This document shows positions 1 to 8,265 of a DNA stretch of 64,000 nucleotides, in pieces. Position 1 is the stretch's first letter; every line of letters starts with the position of its first letter. The notes below the pieces were generated by a model. That model made no database searches and was not told where the DNA came from. It saw only the letters and a program-made list of their open reading frames with translations. The stretch comes from Persicitalea sp963716085 (lineage in GTDB: Bacteria > Bacteroidota > Bacteroidia > Cytophagales > Spirosomataceae). Where the stretch lies: contig OY970288.1 in the NCBI GenBank assembly GCA_963716085.1, positions 682,001 to 746,000 of the forward strand. Direction: 5' to 3'. The position numbers and the translations under genes were made by a program.

Positions 1-1105
1 GTACTACGAGGCCTGGGCGGGCGTAGAAGAAAACTTCTATAGCGAGGATTTCAACGGAGCCGACTGGCAGGCGATGCGCGATAATTACGCCAAATACATT
101 CCCTACCTCACTGATCGCGAGGATTTTCGTACCCTGTTCAACGACATGCTGGGCGAATTGAACGCTTCGCACCTGGGCTTTTACACCAATGGCGACGAGG
201 AAAAAGTCTTCTATAAAAATGCCACGATGGAGAGCGGTCTGCTCTTCGATCCCGCCCGGCCATACCGCGTGGCGCGGACCGTAAGACGGAGTGCGCTGGA
301 TAAGGAAAAAAAGAATGTCAAGCCCGGCGACCTGCTGCTGGAAGTGAACGGCGAGGCCGTGGACACAACCCGCAACCGCGATGCGTATTTCACCAAGCCC
401 TCCCGCGATCAGGAAATGGCGCTAACTTTCCGCCGCGCCGGAGCCGATACCAACTACACGGTACGGCTGCATCCGCAAAGTTCGCTCAGCGGCAACCTGT
501 ACGACGAGTGGCAGGACTGGAACCAGCAGTATGTGGACGAGAAGAGCAAAAACCGCATCGCTTACGTCCACATGAAGAACATGAGCATGGGCGAATACGA
601 AGATTTCGTGAAAGACATGACCCGCGACTGGTACAACAAGGAGGCGCTAATCCTGGATTTGCGCTACAACACAGGCGGCAACGTCCATGATCTGGTGCTG
701 CAATTCCTGTCCCAGAAACCTTATCTGAAATGGAAGTACCGGGGCGGTGCCTTCACGCCGCAGCCTAACTTCGGCGTGGCCGCCAGGCCCATTATCATGC
801 TCATCAACGAGCAGTCCCTTTCCGACGCTGAAATGACCGCCACGGGCTTCAAAGCCCTGAAACTCGGCAAAGTCATCGGCACCGAAACCTACCGCTGGAT
901 TATTTTCACCTCCGGCAAGGGTCTGGTGGACGGCTCGTTTTTCCGCCTGCCCTCATGGGGCTGCTACACACTCGACGGCGACGACATCGAAAAGGAAGGC
1001 GTAAAACCCGATATCTACGTGAAACAAACCTTCATACAGCGCCTGGCCGACGAAGACCCGCAGCTTGATCGGGCGATTGAGGAAATTATGGGGGAGTTGC
1101 GATAG
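1..1105 (+). CDS. S41/tricorn-like C-terminal processing protease, 5' truncated
   Basis: The frame is open from base 2, so the gene starts before the window; about 367 residues are visible. The order is the S41 N-terminal helical part, a PDZ-like segment (KPGDLLLEVNGEAVD, about nt 320-365), then the S41 core from about nt 550. The core has the LDLRYNTGGN strand/turn and the INEQSLSDAEM segment, where the catalytic serine of the family is expected (about nt 805-840), followed by GKVIGTETY. These fit the tricorn core or CtpA-like peptidases, which degrade or process proteins in the periplasm. The family call is secure. The split between tricorn homologue and CtpA is not, because the N-terminal propeller region is outside the window. 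Confidence 0.85.
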   Translation, partial: YYEAWAGVEENFYSEDFNGADWQAMRDNYAKYIPYLTDREDFRTLFNDMLGELNASHLGFYTNGDEEKVFYKNATMESGLLFDPARPYRVARTVRRSALDKEKKNVKPGDLLLEVNGEAVDTTRNRDAYFTKPSRDQEMALTFRRAGADTNYTVRLHPQSSLSGNLYDEWQDWNQQYVDEKSKNRIAYVHMKNMSMGEYEDFVKDMTRDWYNKEALILDLRYNTGGNVHDLVLQFLSQKPYLKWKYRGGAFTPQPNFGVAARPIIMLINEQSLSDAEMTATGFKALKLGKVIGTETYRWIIFTSGKGLVDGSFFRLPSWGCYTLDGDDIEKEGVKPDIYVKQTFIQRLADEDPQLDRAIEEIMGELR

Positions 1106-1282
1106 GGCGGTTGGTTATTGGCTTTCGGATGTTTCGGCTGGTTTTCGGCTGGGACTAAGTTAGATCAGTCAAATAAAAATTTTTCAGAAAAGCTACTTAC
1201 TTGATTGATAAGGATTACAAAATCATTATCATTATAACAGAATTGGATTCTGTTTTCTTTGGTCACCTAAACGGTTTAGTCA

Positions 1283-1621
1283 ATGAATGCTTCCCCTGAT
1301 CTCCGATTGCTGTCCTACCTCCTTCCTTGTGAATGGCGCGTTCTTTTGCTTTTGGCTGAGACGCACATTACCCCCGAGATTGCTGAAAAGCTTTTCTTAT
1401 CCAAGAGAAGCGTTGAGGATTACCGGTATCAAATCAGCTCTAAACTCGAAATTTCAGGAGCTGGTAATCTGGCTCGGTTTGCCTGGAAAAACAAGGATGC
1501 ACTGGTTGAAATCCACAGAAAATTTTACCCCCCCCTAAAATATAAAATAAGTACAATAATATCTGTTAAAATTAATACGAAATATAGTATTTTCACTATA
1601 TCCGAAATGAGTGTAGCGTGA
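1283..1621 (+). CDS. small LuxR/GerE-type helix-turn-helix protein
   Basis: A 112-residue protein whose first about 70 residues match a LuxR-type HTH: CEWRVLLLLAETHITPEIAEKLFLS, then KRSVEDYRYQISSKLEISG, with the usual recognition-helix spacing. There is no receiver or sensor domain, so it is a stand-alone DNA-binding module. The tail after residue 80 is basic and AT-rich in DNA. It lies in an AT-rich patch directly upstream of the exported peptide, GLPGLI and outer-membrane barrel genes in the same direction, so it may regulate them (inference). An overlapping 83-residue frame starting four bases later is a shadow. Confidence 0.7.
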   Translation: MNASPDLRLLSYLLPCEWRVLLLLAETHITPEIAEKLFLSKRSVEDYRYQISSKLEISGAGNLARFAWKNKDALVEIHRKFYPPLKYKISTIISVKINTKYSIFTISEMSVA

Positions 1622-1629
1622 TACTTTTG
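1622..1629 (+). promoter_or_regulatory. Bacteroidota -7 box upstream of exported peptide gene
   Basis: The sequence TACTTTTG matches the TAnnTTTG -7 consensus of Bacteroidota sigma-ABfr promoters exactly. It ends 57 bases before the ATG at 1687. No clear -33 TTG is seen. Transcription would start at about 1634-1637, which is within the left arm of the 15-bp inverted repeat at 1633-1647. Confidence 0.5.
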
Positions 1630-1632
1630 CCT

Positions 1633-2007
1633 ACCTACTACTCCTGACGAAGGATGGCATTTTTTTCACCTAAAAACAAATCACTCATGAAAAAGCTCTT
1701 TTCGATTACCTGTTTTGTTCTTGCCTACGGCTTTTCGATAGCCAGTGATGTCACTGCCGTAACTTTTGTTACGGAAGATGGCGTAGAAATATCGGCCGCT
1801 GACGAAGCTTACTTTGAAGCTTACCTGCTCTACTGTGCTACGGCGACCGCGTCGACCGTCGATTCTGATGGAAACACGTTTAGCGCAACGGGTAGCTGTT
1901 GTAGTACAATGTCTGAGGTTGCCAACATCTGTGCTTCTAACAGAGCGGATTTTAATCTGCAAGTTCAGTTGCTTAATTATCAATAAAGCATATCAGGAGT
2001 AGTAGGT
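1633..2007. repeat. 15-bp exact inverted repeat bracketing the exported peptide gene
   Basis: The left arm at 1633-1647 reads ACCTACTACTCCTGA and the right arm at 1993-2007 reads TCAGGAGTAGTAGGT, its exact reverse complement. They enclose only the 99-residue peptide gene (1687-1986). The right arm also forms a short local hairpin, TCAGGA with TCCTGA at 2009-2014, followed by TTTT, which resembles a weak terminator. The two structures are mutually exclusive. Confidence 0.8.
1687..1986 (+). CDS. small exported Cys-containing peptide, function unknown
   Basis: A 99-residue product. The start at 1687 (MKKLFSITCFVLAYGFSIAS) is chosen over an upstream in-frame ATG at 1654 because it begins a clean Sec signal peptide. 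The mature part is acidic and Ser/Thr/Ala-rich and has four cysteines: one in LLYCATA, a CC pair in GSCCST, and one in NICAS. That suggests disulfides or metal or haem ligation after export (inference). It has its own -7 box and an enclosing 15-bp inverted repeat, and lies 63 bases before the GLPGLI gene. No known family is recognised. No peptide-modifying enzyme is nearby, so a RiPP precursor role is not supported. Confidence 0.65.
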   Translation: MKKLFSITCFVLAYGFSIASDVTAVTFVTEDGVEISAADEAYFEAYLLYCATATASTVDSDGNTFSATGSCCSTMSEVANICASNRADFNLQVQLLNYQ

Positions 2008-2048
2008 TTCCTGATTTTCATTCATATTGATTAAATTAATATAGAACG

Positions 2049-2816
2049 ATGTACGGATTCAAAAGAATTCTGCTTAGCGCAGCCACTATACTATTCGCGT
2101 TTTCTTCCGCCCTGAGCCAATCGGCTTCCGGTGTGCTGAATTATCAACAAATCACCGCACTTGCCACTGACACTTCCAAGAAATATGCCATTCCGTTTGA
2201 ATTGGCGTTTGAAAGAGAAAAGTCTTTGTCAAAACCAATCGGTACAATCAGAAAGCTTGATGCAACCGATACCAGCAAGATTCTAGTTCCGAGGAACTAC
2301 AGCCCTGAGACACATGGTAGATCTATTTACATGAACTTTCAGGAAAAGAAGATGATTTCACGGCAAAAAGCTTTCAACGAGGTAGTGCTCGTGGAGGACG
2401 CGTTACAACCCATTTCTTGGAAAATCGGAAATGAGTCAAAACTTTTTGGCAAAATTCGCTGCCAGAAAGCAACAGCTCGCATTCGAGGTCGCAACTACAC
2501 GGCCTGGTTTGCTCCGTCGATCCCGGCTACGACAGGTCCTTGGAAACTGCACGGCTTGCCTGGTCTGATATTGGACGCTTACGATGACACGAACTACGTG
2601 CATTTCCAATTCGGAAGTATCGTACTTTCCAGTACTTCGCAAGCCATCACTCCACTTTCACCGTATGGGCAAAAGATAATGAACGAAACAAAGTTCTTAT
2701 TTTATCGTAAGGAGCAAATCGACAGATTTCATAAATTTATGAACAGCCAGCCTGGTCAGGAGGGAGGAAACGACAAGGTAACCTCAACAGAAATCGAATT
2801 GTACGATTCGAAATGA
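2049..2816 (+). CDS. GLPGLI-family exported protein
   Basis: A 255-residue protein with an N-terminal signal peptide (hydrophobic from ILLSAATILFAFSSALSQ). It carries the family-naming motif HGLPGLILDAYD at about residues 166-177. This Bacteroidota-specific family (TIGR01200) has no established biochemical role; members are periplasmic or exported and commonly sit next to TonB-receptor-like barrels. Here the gene lies 63 bases after the small Cys peptide and 30 bases before the barrel gene, so all three are probably one transcription unit. The start is supported by the signal sequence directly after it. Confidence 0.85.
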   Translation: MYGFKRILLSAATILFAFSSALSQSASGVLNYQQITALATDTSKKYAIPFELAFEREKSLSKPIGTIRKLDATDTSKILVPRNYSPETHGRSIYMNFQEKKMISRQKAFNEVVLVEDALQPISWKIGNESKLFGKIRCQKATARIRGRNYTAWFAPSIPATTGPWKLHGLPGLILDAYDDTNYVHFQFGSIVLSSTSQAITPLSPYGQKIMNETKFLFYRKEQIDRFHKFMNSQPGQEGGNDKVTSTEIELYDSK

Positions 2817-2845
2817 CCCGGTAGTTTCACCTTCAATTCAACGGC

Positions 2846-5575
2846 ATGAATCGGTTCGATCTGACAAGACGCCTCTTTCTTGCCATAGCGTTAATAGGGT
2901 GCAACGCTTTATGCTTGGCCCAGCAGACCCTACATTTTTCTGGAAAAGTACTGGATATCCTCACTCAGCAACCATTGGCCGATGTGAGCATCCAGGTACT
3001 TTCCCTACCCGATTCCCTGATCGTAGCCTACTCCCTTACCGACCGACAGGGCGAGTTTTCTCTACTCGTCGACAAAGCGCATTTGCCTGTAGTGGCGGTG
3101 GCCCGTTACCTTGGGTATAGCGCTACGGGATACCGCATTCCGGTTTCGGCTGCTCCGGCTGTAGCCCACAATTTCGTAATGCGCGAAACGCCGCTTGAAC
3201 TATCTGAGGTGGCCGTGAAGCGGGTGCTTCCTGCCGACGCCAAAGGCGACACCGTTTCCTTTAATCCTTTGGCGTTCAAAGACGGCAGCGAGCGGAATGT
3301 GGAGGATCTTCTCAGAAAAGTACCCGGCTTCAAAGTGGCGGAAAGCGGAAAGATCAGCTTCAATGGCAAGCCAGTCGAACGGGTTTTTCTGGAAGGTAAA
3401 GATTTGTTTAGCAAAAAGTACGAATTCATCACCCGTAGCATCTCCGCCAGTTTGCTGACCAAGATTGAGGCCATCGATAATCACGCCGAAAATCCACTAC
3501 TGGCCGATATCGAAAAGTCAGGCGAGATGGTCGTTAATCTTTCGCTCGATCCTGCCAAAAAAATCAAAGTGTTTGGTCAGCTCGATGCGGGTGGCGGGAT
3601 TCCGTCCCGCTACGAAGCGGGAGCCAACCTGTTTCGTCTCCGAGGAAAATATAATATTGGCCTAGTGGCTAAGGCCAACAACCTCGGTACGGGAATCGCT
3701 GATAACGTGCTCTACGAATTGGAAAGCGACGGACGAAAAACTGCTTCATACGGCGATCCAAATTTGATATCTTCGCTCCAAACCCTGCCGGTCGCTTATC
3801 TGGAAGGGGTCGATTCACGACAGTTTGTTTTTAACAAGGCAAAGCTGCTTGCCTTACAGCAAAATTATCAGCCAATCACCGCGCTATCGGTGAAGCTAAC
3901 CGGGTACCTGAGCTACGACGACATCCGCTGGTCGCAGCAAAACTCGTTGAAGTTTTTGATAAAAGACGAAGACATTCGATTCACGGATTCTCTGACTTAC
4001 CGCACCCAGCCATTGGTGGGCGCAATCCAGGCAAAAATAAATTATCGGCCCGGTTCGTCGGTATACGCATCCTACATCGGTGACTATAAAAAATCGTTGG
4101 TGCTTTCCCAAAACCTGCTAAGTGCTCAAAACTCTGCTTTGAGTGAATCCGTCAGAAGTAAGGCCGCTCAGGCGACGCCCATTCAGAACCATTATCTGAA
4201 TTTCACCAAAAAACTCAATGAAAAGCAGGCGTTAGACGCGGAACTGAGCCACGCCGTAGTCCGCGCGCCCCGCACTACTGAAACTTTCAGCCAACGGTAC
4301 GCTCTGTATCTTAGCCTGCCTGAATCGTTCCGCCAACTAATACAAACCGAGTATGGGCGGGTAGCAGAAACCCGTGGGACGCTACGATGGAAAGGCAAAA
4401 TGTCCAATGGCGATTTCATAGTGGGTGGGGGCTACTGGCGAAAAATAGAATCGCTTAGTTCCGACGCGGCGTTAATCGATAATGGCCAGGGAAGCCAACG
4501 CATCGCTCTGGATTCTGCTTTTACAAACCAGGGAAGCCTACAGAAAGAAATCTTTTTTGCCGAAGGACGCTACGGGCGCAAAATGCTAGGTTTGGACTGG
4601 TCGGCCAACGCATTGGTGCAGCGGGCATCGGCAACTCTGGATCAGGGAAATTCTAGCACTACCCAGTTTCAAAATTATTTTCTTTTCAATCCTTCACTCA
4701 CTATTGAGAAAAGACTCGGTCGGGGCAAGGCGACTTTTAATTTGTCCAGAACCAACGCACTCCCTACACTCGTGCGTCAACTTGATGGATATTATCTCAA
4801 CGACTACCGAACTTTTGTTCGCAGCATACCCAATCTGACTCCGCTACGTACCGATAAAATAGCGCTGAGTTTCGGTCAGGCTAACTGGCCTAAACTGTAC
4901 CTATTTTCTGTTGGGGTAACGTGGTACAGAACAAATCTCGCCTTGTCGGCGCAGAGTGAGGTAAGCGATTTGATCAACCTGCAAACCAACCTGATGCTGC
5001 CCATCCAAATCAACCGGGGATTGGTCTTTGGGCAGTTCGATAAGTTGATTTACACGATTTCTACCAAATTCCATCTGGAAACTTCGTTAGGGCTAACCCG
5101 GCAGTTGAGCAAGATCAACGCGCCGGGCTTGAGGAACAGCACAATTCTGTTCAGCGAAAGCAAGCTAGTGGCTATCTCCGCTTTCGATGGCCCTTTCAAC
5201 GCAGAATTAGGTGCATTGATTGCAACATCTAAAATCACCTCGCAACAGTCCGGGTCCGTCAATATCAACAAAAACACCATGTTACGGCCTCATCTCAACG
5301 CGATCTACCGCGTAGGCCAGGGAATGATTTTTAAACTCAAGGCAAGTTCGTACGCCTGGTATACCAACGGCTCAAAATCGCCCCAAACACTGCTTATGGA
5401 TGCCCAGTGGAATTACACGCCACAAAAAAGTCGCTTTTCCTATTATCTCCAGACCTACAACCTCACCAATCAGAACGCTTTTACGCAGAGTGAAATTTCT
5501 GACATCGCCATTGTGCAACGAATCCAGTTTCTACAACCCCGAATAATAGTAGCAGGTGGAAGTTTCTCGTTTTAA
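2846..5575 (+). CDS. outer-membrane barrel with carboxypeptidase-regulatory-like domain (TonB-receptor-like)
   Basis: A 909-residue protein with signal peptide (FLAIALIGCNALCLAQ). A carboxypeptidase D regulatory-like beta-sandwich follows at about residues 30-115 (FSGKVLDILTQQPLADVSIQV). Next is a plug-like segment at about 120-220 with the GDTVSFNP and VEDLLRKVPGF motifs typical of Bacteroidota barrel proteins, then a long C-terminal barrel ending in a hydrophobic strand (IIVAGGSFSF). No TonB box is obvious. It is the last gene of the peptide-GLPGLI-barrel unit and is the likely outer-membrane partner for transport or surface display (inference). Substrate unknown. Confidence 0.8.
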   Translation: MNRFDLTRRLFLAIALIGCNALCLAQQTLHFSGKVLDILTQQPLADVSIQVLSLPDSLIVAYSLTDRQGEFSLLVDKAHLPVVAVARYLGYSATGYRIPVSAAPAVAHNFVMRETPLELSEVAVKRVLPADAKGDTVSFNPLAFKDGSERNVEDLLRKVPGFKVAESGKISFNGKPVERVFLEGKDLFSKKYEFITRSISASLLTKIEAIDNHAENPLLADIEKSGEMVVNLSLDPAKKIKVFGQLDAGGGIPSRYEAGANLFRLRGKYNIGLVAKANNLGTGIADNVLYELESDGRKTASYGDPNLISSLQTLPVAYLEGVDSRQFVFNKAKLLALQQNYQPITALSVKLTGYLSYDDIRWSQQNSLKFLIKDEDIRFTDSLTYRTQPLVGAIQAKINYRPGSSVYASYIGDYKKSLVLSQNLLSAQNSALSESVRSKAAQATPIQNHYLNFTKKLNEKQALDAELSHAVVRAPRTTETFSQRYALYLSLPESFRQLIQTEYGRVAETRGTLRWKGKMSNGDFIVGGGYWRKIESLSSDAALIDNGQGSQRIALDSAFTNQGSLQKEIFFAEGRYGRKMLGLDWSANALVQRASATLDQGNSSTTQFQNYFLFNPSLTIEKRLGRGKATFNLSRTNALPTLVRQLDGYYLNDYRTFVRSIPNLTPLRTDKIALSFGQANWPKLYLFSVGVTWYRTNLALSAQSEVSDLINLQTNLMLPIQINRGLVFGQFDKLIYTISTKFHLETSLGLTRQLSKINAPGLRNSTILFSESKLVAISAFDGPFNAELGALIATSKITSQQSGSVNINKNTMLRPHLNAIYRVGQGMIFKLKASSYAWYTNGSKSPQTLLMDAQWNYTPQKSRFSYYLQTYNLTNQNAFTQSEISDIAIVQRIQFLQPRIIVAGGSFSF

Positions 5576-5593
5576 GTATTGGGATAGCAGGTA

Positions 5594-5641
5594 AACTTCC
5601 CGAAAGGACTGGCCGTCCGGCCTTAAAGCTTTCGAGAAGTT
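5594..5641. terminator. hairpin between convergent genes
   Basis: The arms AACTTCCCGAAAG (5594-5606) and CTTTCGAGAAGTT (5629-5641) pair with one mismatch around an inner GGCC-GTCC-GGCC stem. The hairpin lies between the convergent barrel gene and transglycosylase gene, so it could end transcription from both sides. The flanks lack a strong T-run. Confidence 0.45.
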
Positions 5642-5738
5642 TCGCGGACACAATCTGTACGCTCAGACCGCATTTTCAAAAGAACACTGCTTCCTTAAAC
5701 AACAAATTAAGTCGAAAGCCGAAAGCCGACGGCCAAAA

Positions 5739-6533
5739 TTACCTCGCACTCGCCAGCAGCATCGCTTGCGCCACCTCAGTTGCTTCGCGTTTGCGCTTCA
5801 TGTAGGTCATCACCTTGGTCACGGTGCCTTCTTTGGCCCAGGTGCTGCTGCGCTCGGGCTGGTTGACCCACTCCTTCACGGCCACCAGCCGATAGACGTA
5901 CTTCGTGGTTTCGCCATTCAGGCGCAGGGCGAAGTAATCGTCCTTATCCTGCTTGTCCATGTGGTGGATGATGCGGTTGGGGCCCGCGTTGTAGGCGGCG
6001 GCCACCAGCGTCCAGTCGCCCAGCTCGCTGTAAAGCCATTTGAGGTACTTGGCGGCAGCTTTGGTGGATTTTACCAAATCTTTCCGCTCGTCGGTCTTTT
6101 CATTCACGACCAACCCCAGTCCTTCGGCGGTGGCGGGCATGAACTGCCAGTAGCCCGTGGCACCCTTCGGCGAAACGGCTTCGCCGTTCATCGCGCTTTC
6201 GATGTAGGGCATGTACTTGAAGTCGGAAGGGATGCCGTATTTTTTCAGGATGACTTCGATCTGTTTCAACTTCTTCTTGCTGCCCTTGCGGGAGCGCACG
6301 AAAGAAGGATGATCGTAAAACCGGACGGCTTTTTGGTAGCGCTTGGCTACCGTGGACTGGTGCAGGGGCAGGGTGTCGCCACAAAACTGCACATCGAGAA
6401 TATTGAGGTCAAAATTGGGATCCACCACAATCTCCGTGGCGGGTTCGATGACGGGTGCTTCGGGGTCAGTGCGATTGAAAGTAAACACGCCCAGCGACAT
6501 TACCGATACCGCGATCATTAAGAATCGTATCAT
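5739..6533 (-). CDS. lytic transglycosylase, SLT domain (GH23)
   Basis: A 264-residue exported protein: N-terminal hydrophobic signal (FLMIAVSVMSLGVFTF), a linker, then an SLT domain at about residues 98-225. The catalytic glutamate is E112 in YIESAMN. Family signatures GYWQFMPATA and AAAYNAGPNRI follow. Such enzymes cleave murein between MurNAc and GlcNAc with 1,6-anhydro bond formation. It resembles MltD but lacks LysM repeats. It is transcribed alone, with a -7 box 38-45 bases upstream. Confidence 0.9.
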   Translation of the reverse strand: MIRFLMIAVSVMSLGVFTFNRTDPEAPVIEPATEIVVDPNFDLNILDVQFCGDTLPLHQSTVAKRYQKAVRFYDHPSFVRSRKGSKKKLKQIEVILKKYGIPSDFKYMPYIESAMNGEAVSPKGATGYWQFMPATAEGLGLVVNEKTDERKDLVKSTKAAAKYLKWLYSELGDWTLVAAAYNAGPNRIIHHMDKQDKDDYFALRLNGETTKYVYRLVAVKEWVNQPERSSTWAKEGTVTKVMTYMKRKREATEVAQAMLLASAR

Positions 6534-6992
6534 GCATAATCAAGTTCGTTCTACATAATTTAATAGTCAGCAAAGGTAACGCAATTGCACAAAATAAGTT
6601 TTACCGTTTGATAAAAAACTGACTAGCAACCGATAGTGTATCCAATAAATGGCACTAAATACAGATGAATCATATAGTGCCATATTAGTTAAATACTATT
6701 TTTAATATTGCAAAAAATAGAAGTTTGTCCAAACAATAGTTTGCAGAACGACAAAATAACAACGGTATTGTTGGCGAACTTTACATTGCAGCCAAGAAGC
6801 GTCTTTGTGTCAACTCCGGACTTTACTCAATAGGAGTGCCACTGAGCGTCGCGACAAAAAAGTGGGAAAGAATTTTGAAAATTCAGGGAAGAAAGGAAAG
6901 AATAATTTGAGAAGAATAGTACTTTGTTGTAGTAAAATATAACGGAAAGGATAGCTTAAAGATGGGTCTTCCTGGCTCCTTCCGACCGGATT
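6534..6992. other. long AT-rich intergenic region
   Basis: There are 459 bases without a convincing gene between the transglycosylase start and the xdhC stop. It holds the transglycosylase promoter (6571-6578) and an inverted repeat ATGGCACTA / TAGTGCCAT at about 6647-6684. The part from 6840 to 6960 is purine-rich. No structured RNA family is recognised, though the length could hide a small RNA. Confidence 0.5.
6571..6578 (-). promoter_or_regulatory. -7 box for lytic transglycosylase
   Basis: On the minus strand the octamer reads TACCTTTG, an exact TAnnTTTG match, 38-45 bases before the ATG at 6533. No convincing -33 element is seen at the usual spacing. Confidence 0.5.
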
Positions 6993-8108
6993 TTACAAAC
7001 GCTCGTGGATAGTGGAAGGGCGATCCCGCAACATCCCGCCTTCCCGTTTTGAAAACACGGCTCGAATCTCGGTGACCATCGACAGGGCGATTTCTTCGGG
7101 CGTAATGGCTCCGATGTCCAGCCCGATGGGCGCATAAATGCGCGCCTCGGCTTCTGCTGGAATCGAAATGCCCTCCTCACGCAGCTCGGCGAAGATTCTC
7201 TCGGCCCGCACGCGCGGACCGAGTAGGCCAATGTAGGGCGCAGTCAAGACGAGCGGCAAATTGTCCTTATCGGTCTTGTAGTCGTGCGACATGAGAATTA
7301 CCGCAGAATAATCGTCGATTGTTTTGGGCAAAAACTCCTCGGGAGCCATTACCGCGTTGACCAAAGCCGCTACCTCACGGTGGATTTTCTGCGGATTGGC
7401 CACAATGGTCGCCCGCCAGCCCGCTTCCTTAATGACTTTCACCAAGGGAAATACGTCGTACTGGTGTCCCATGATAATGACGTGCATTTCGGGCGGCAAA
7501 AATTCGGCGAAGACTTCCAACTCGCGAGCATCGTCCAGAATATAGGTCAAAGCCGCCGATTTGCTGTTTTCTACAATTTCCTGAGCGTCTTTTTCTATAC
7601 GCCCGATCAAAGAATCGTCGCCCAGCCCTACCAGACTTGTCCGATCAGAATAGCGAATGATACTACCCATCTCGAATCCATTCAAATCTCCATCCAGTTT
7701 CGTGATAGTGAGTAGCACGTTAGTTTGGCGGCGATCCGTTACAACCTCTTGCAGCACCGAAAGTGGGTTGCGCGGATCATTATGCGTTACGGGCGTCAGC
7801 AGGACGTCGATGATACCGTTACAGCCCAAGCCTACCCCGATTTGGTGGGCGTCGTCCTCGGTAGTGTCGTAAGTGACCAGGCTGGGTTTTGAGCGGGCCA
7901 TCGCCAGCCGGGCCTTTTTCAGCGCGTCGCCTTCCAGGCAGCCACCGCTGATGCCGCCCACCCAAGTGCCATCGTCCACCACCAGCATCCGCGCGCCCGT
8001 TCGGCGGTACGACGACCCCTCCACGCGCACCACCGTCGCCAAAGCAGAGCGTTGGGTAGCGTGGTCGAGACGATCATAAGCGGCGAGAATGGATTTGATT
8101 TCTTTCAT
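6993..8108 (-). CDS. xdhC: XdhC/CoxI-family molybdenum-enzyme maturation protein
   Basis: A 371-residue protein. The N-terminal XdhC_CoxI domain has GSSYRRTGARMLV and GGISGGCLEGD (residues 51-61, with the conserved Cys). A C-terminal Rossmann-like domain contains MHVIIMGHQYDVFPLV. XdhC proteins bind molybdenum cofactor and help sulfurate and insert it into xanthine-dehydrogenase-type enzymes. The start at 8108 is chosen because the 33 extra codons up to a TTG at 8207 are translated repeat DNA. It lies downstream of the moeB-like gene on the same strand, but no molybdoenzyme gene is in the window. Confidence 0.9.
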   Translation of the reverse strand: MKEIKSILAAYDRLDHATQRSALATVVRVEGSSYRRTGARMLVVDDGTWVGGISGGCLEGDALKKARLAMARSKPSLVTYDTTEDDAHQIGVGLGCNGIIDVLLTPVTHNDPRNPLSVLQEVVTDRRQTNVLLTITKLDGDLNGFEMGSIIRYSDRTSLVGLGDDSLIGRIEKDAQEIVENSKSAALTYILDDARELEVFAEFLPPEMHVIIMGHQYDVFPLVKVIKEAGWRATIVANPQKIHREVAALVNAVMAPEEFLPKTIDDYSAVILMSHDYKTDKDNLPLVLTAPYIGLLGPRVRAERIFAELREEGISIPAEAEARIYAPIGLDIGAITPEEIALSMVTEIRAVFSKREGGMLRDRPSTIHERL

Positions 8109-8115
8109 ATTTTTA

Positions 8116-8265
8116 AAGAAGGCACAAAGGGGCAAAGGCGGTTCGCCGCTGCGATCCAAAGTTCCAAAGGCACAAAGGCACAAAGCGGGGCGCCCTGCGA
8201 TGCACAAAGTAGGCTTGCGTCAGCCTAAACTTTAAACAACTAAACAACTAAACAACTAAACAAAT
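8116..8265. repeat. octamer microrepeat arrays with two GC-rich cores
   Basis: On the minus strand the region holds TTTGTGCC-like octamers in register (TTTGTGCC twice, then TTTGGAAC, TTTGGATC, TTTGCCCC, TTTGTGCC). They are interrupted by two related GC-rich cores at 8139-8156 and 8186-8203 that share ATCGCAG and GGCG--CCG. A third hairpin, AGGCT/AGCCT, follows at about 8211-8226. A separate array of AAACAACT occurs in four octamers at 8234-8265, ending on the moeB stop codon. Confidence 0.8.

Noticed and set aside
1687..1986. RiPP precursor peptide
   Set aside because: The peptide has a Sec signal and four cysteines, but no radical-SAM, MNIO, YcaO or lanthipeptide enzyme gene is nearby.
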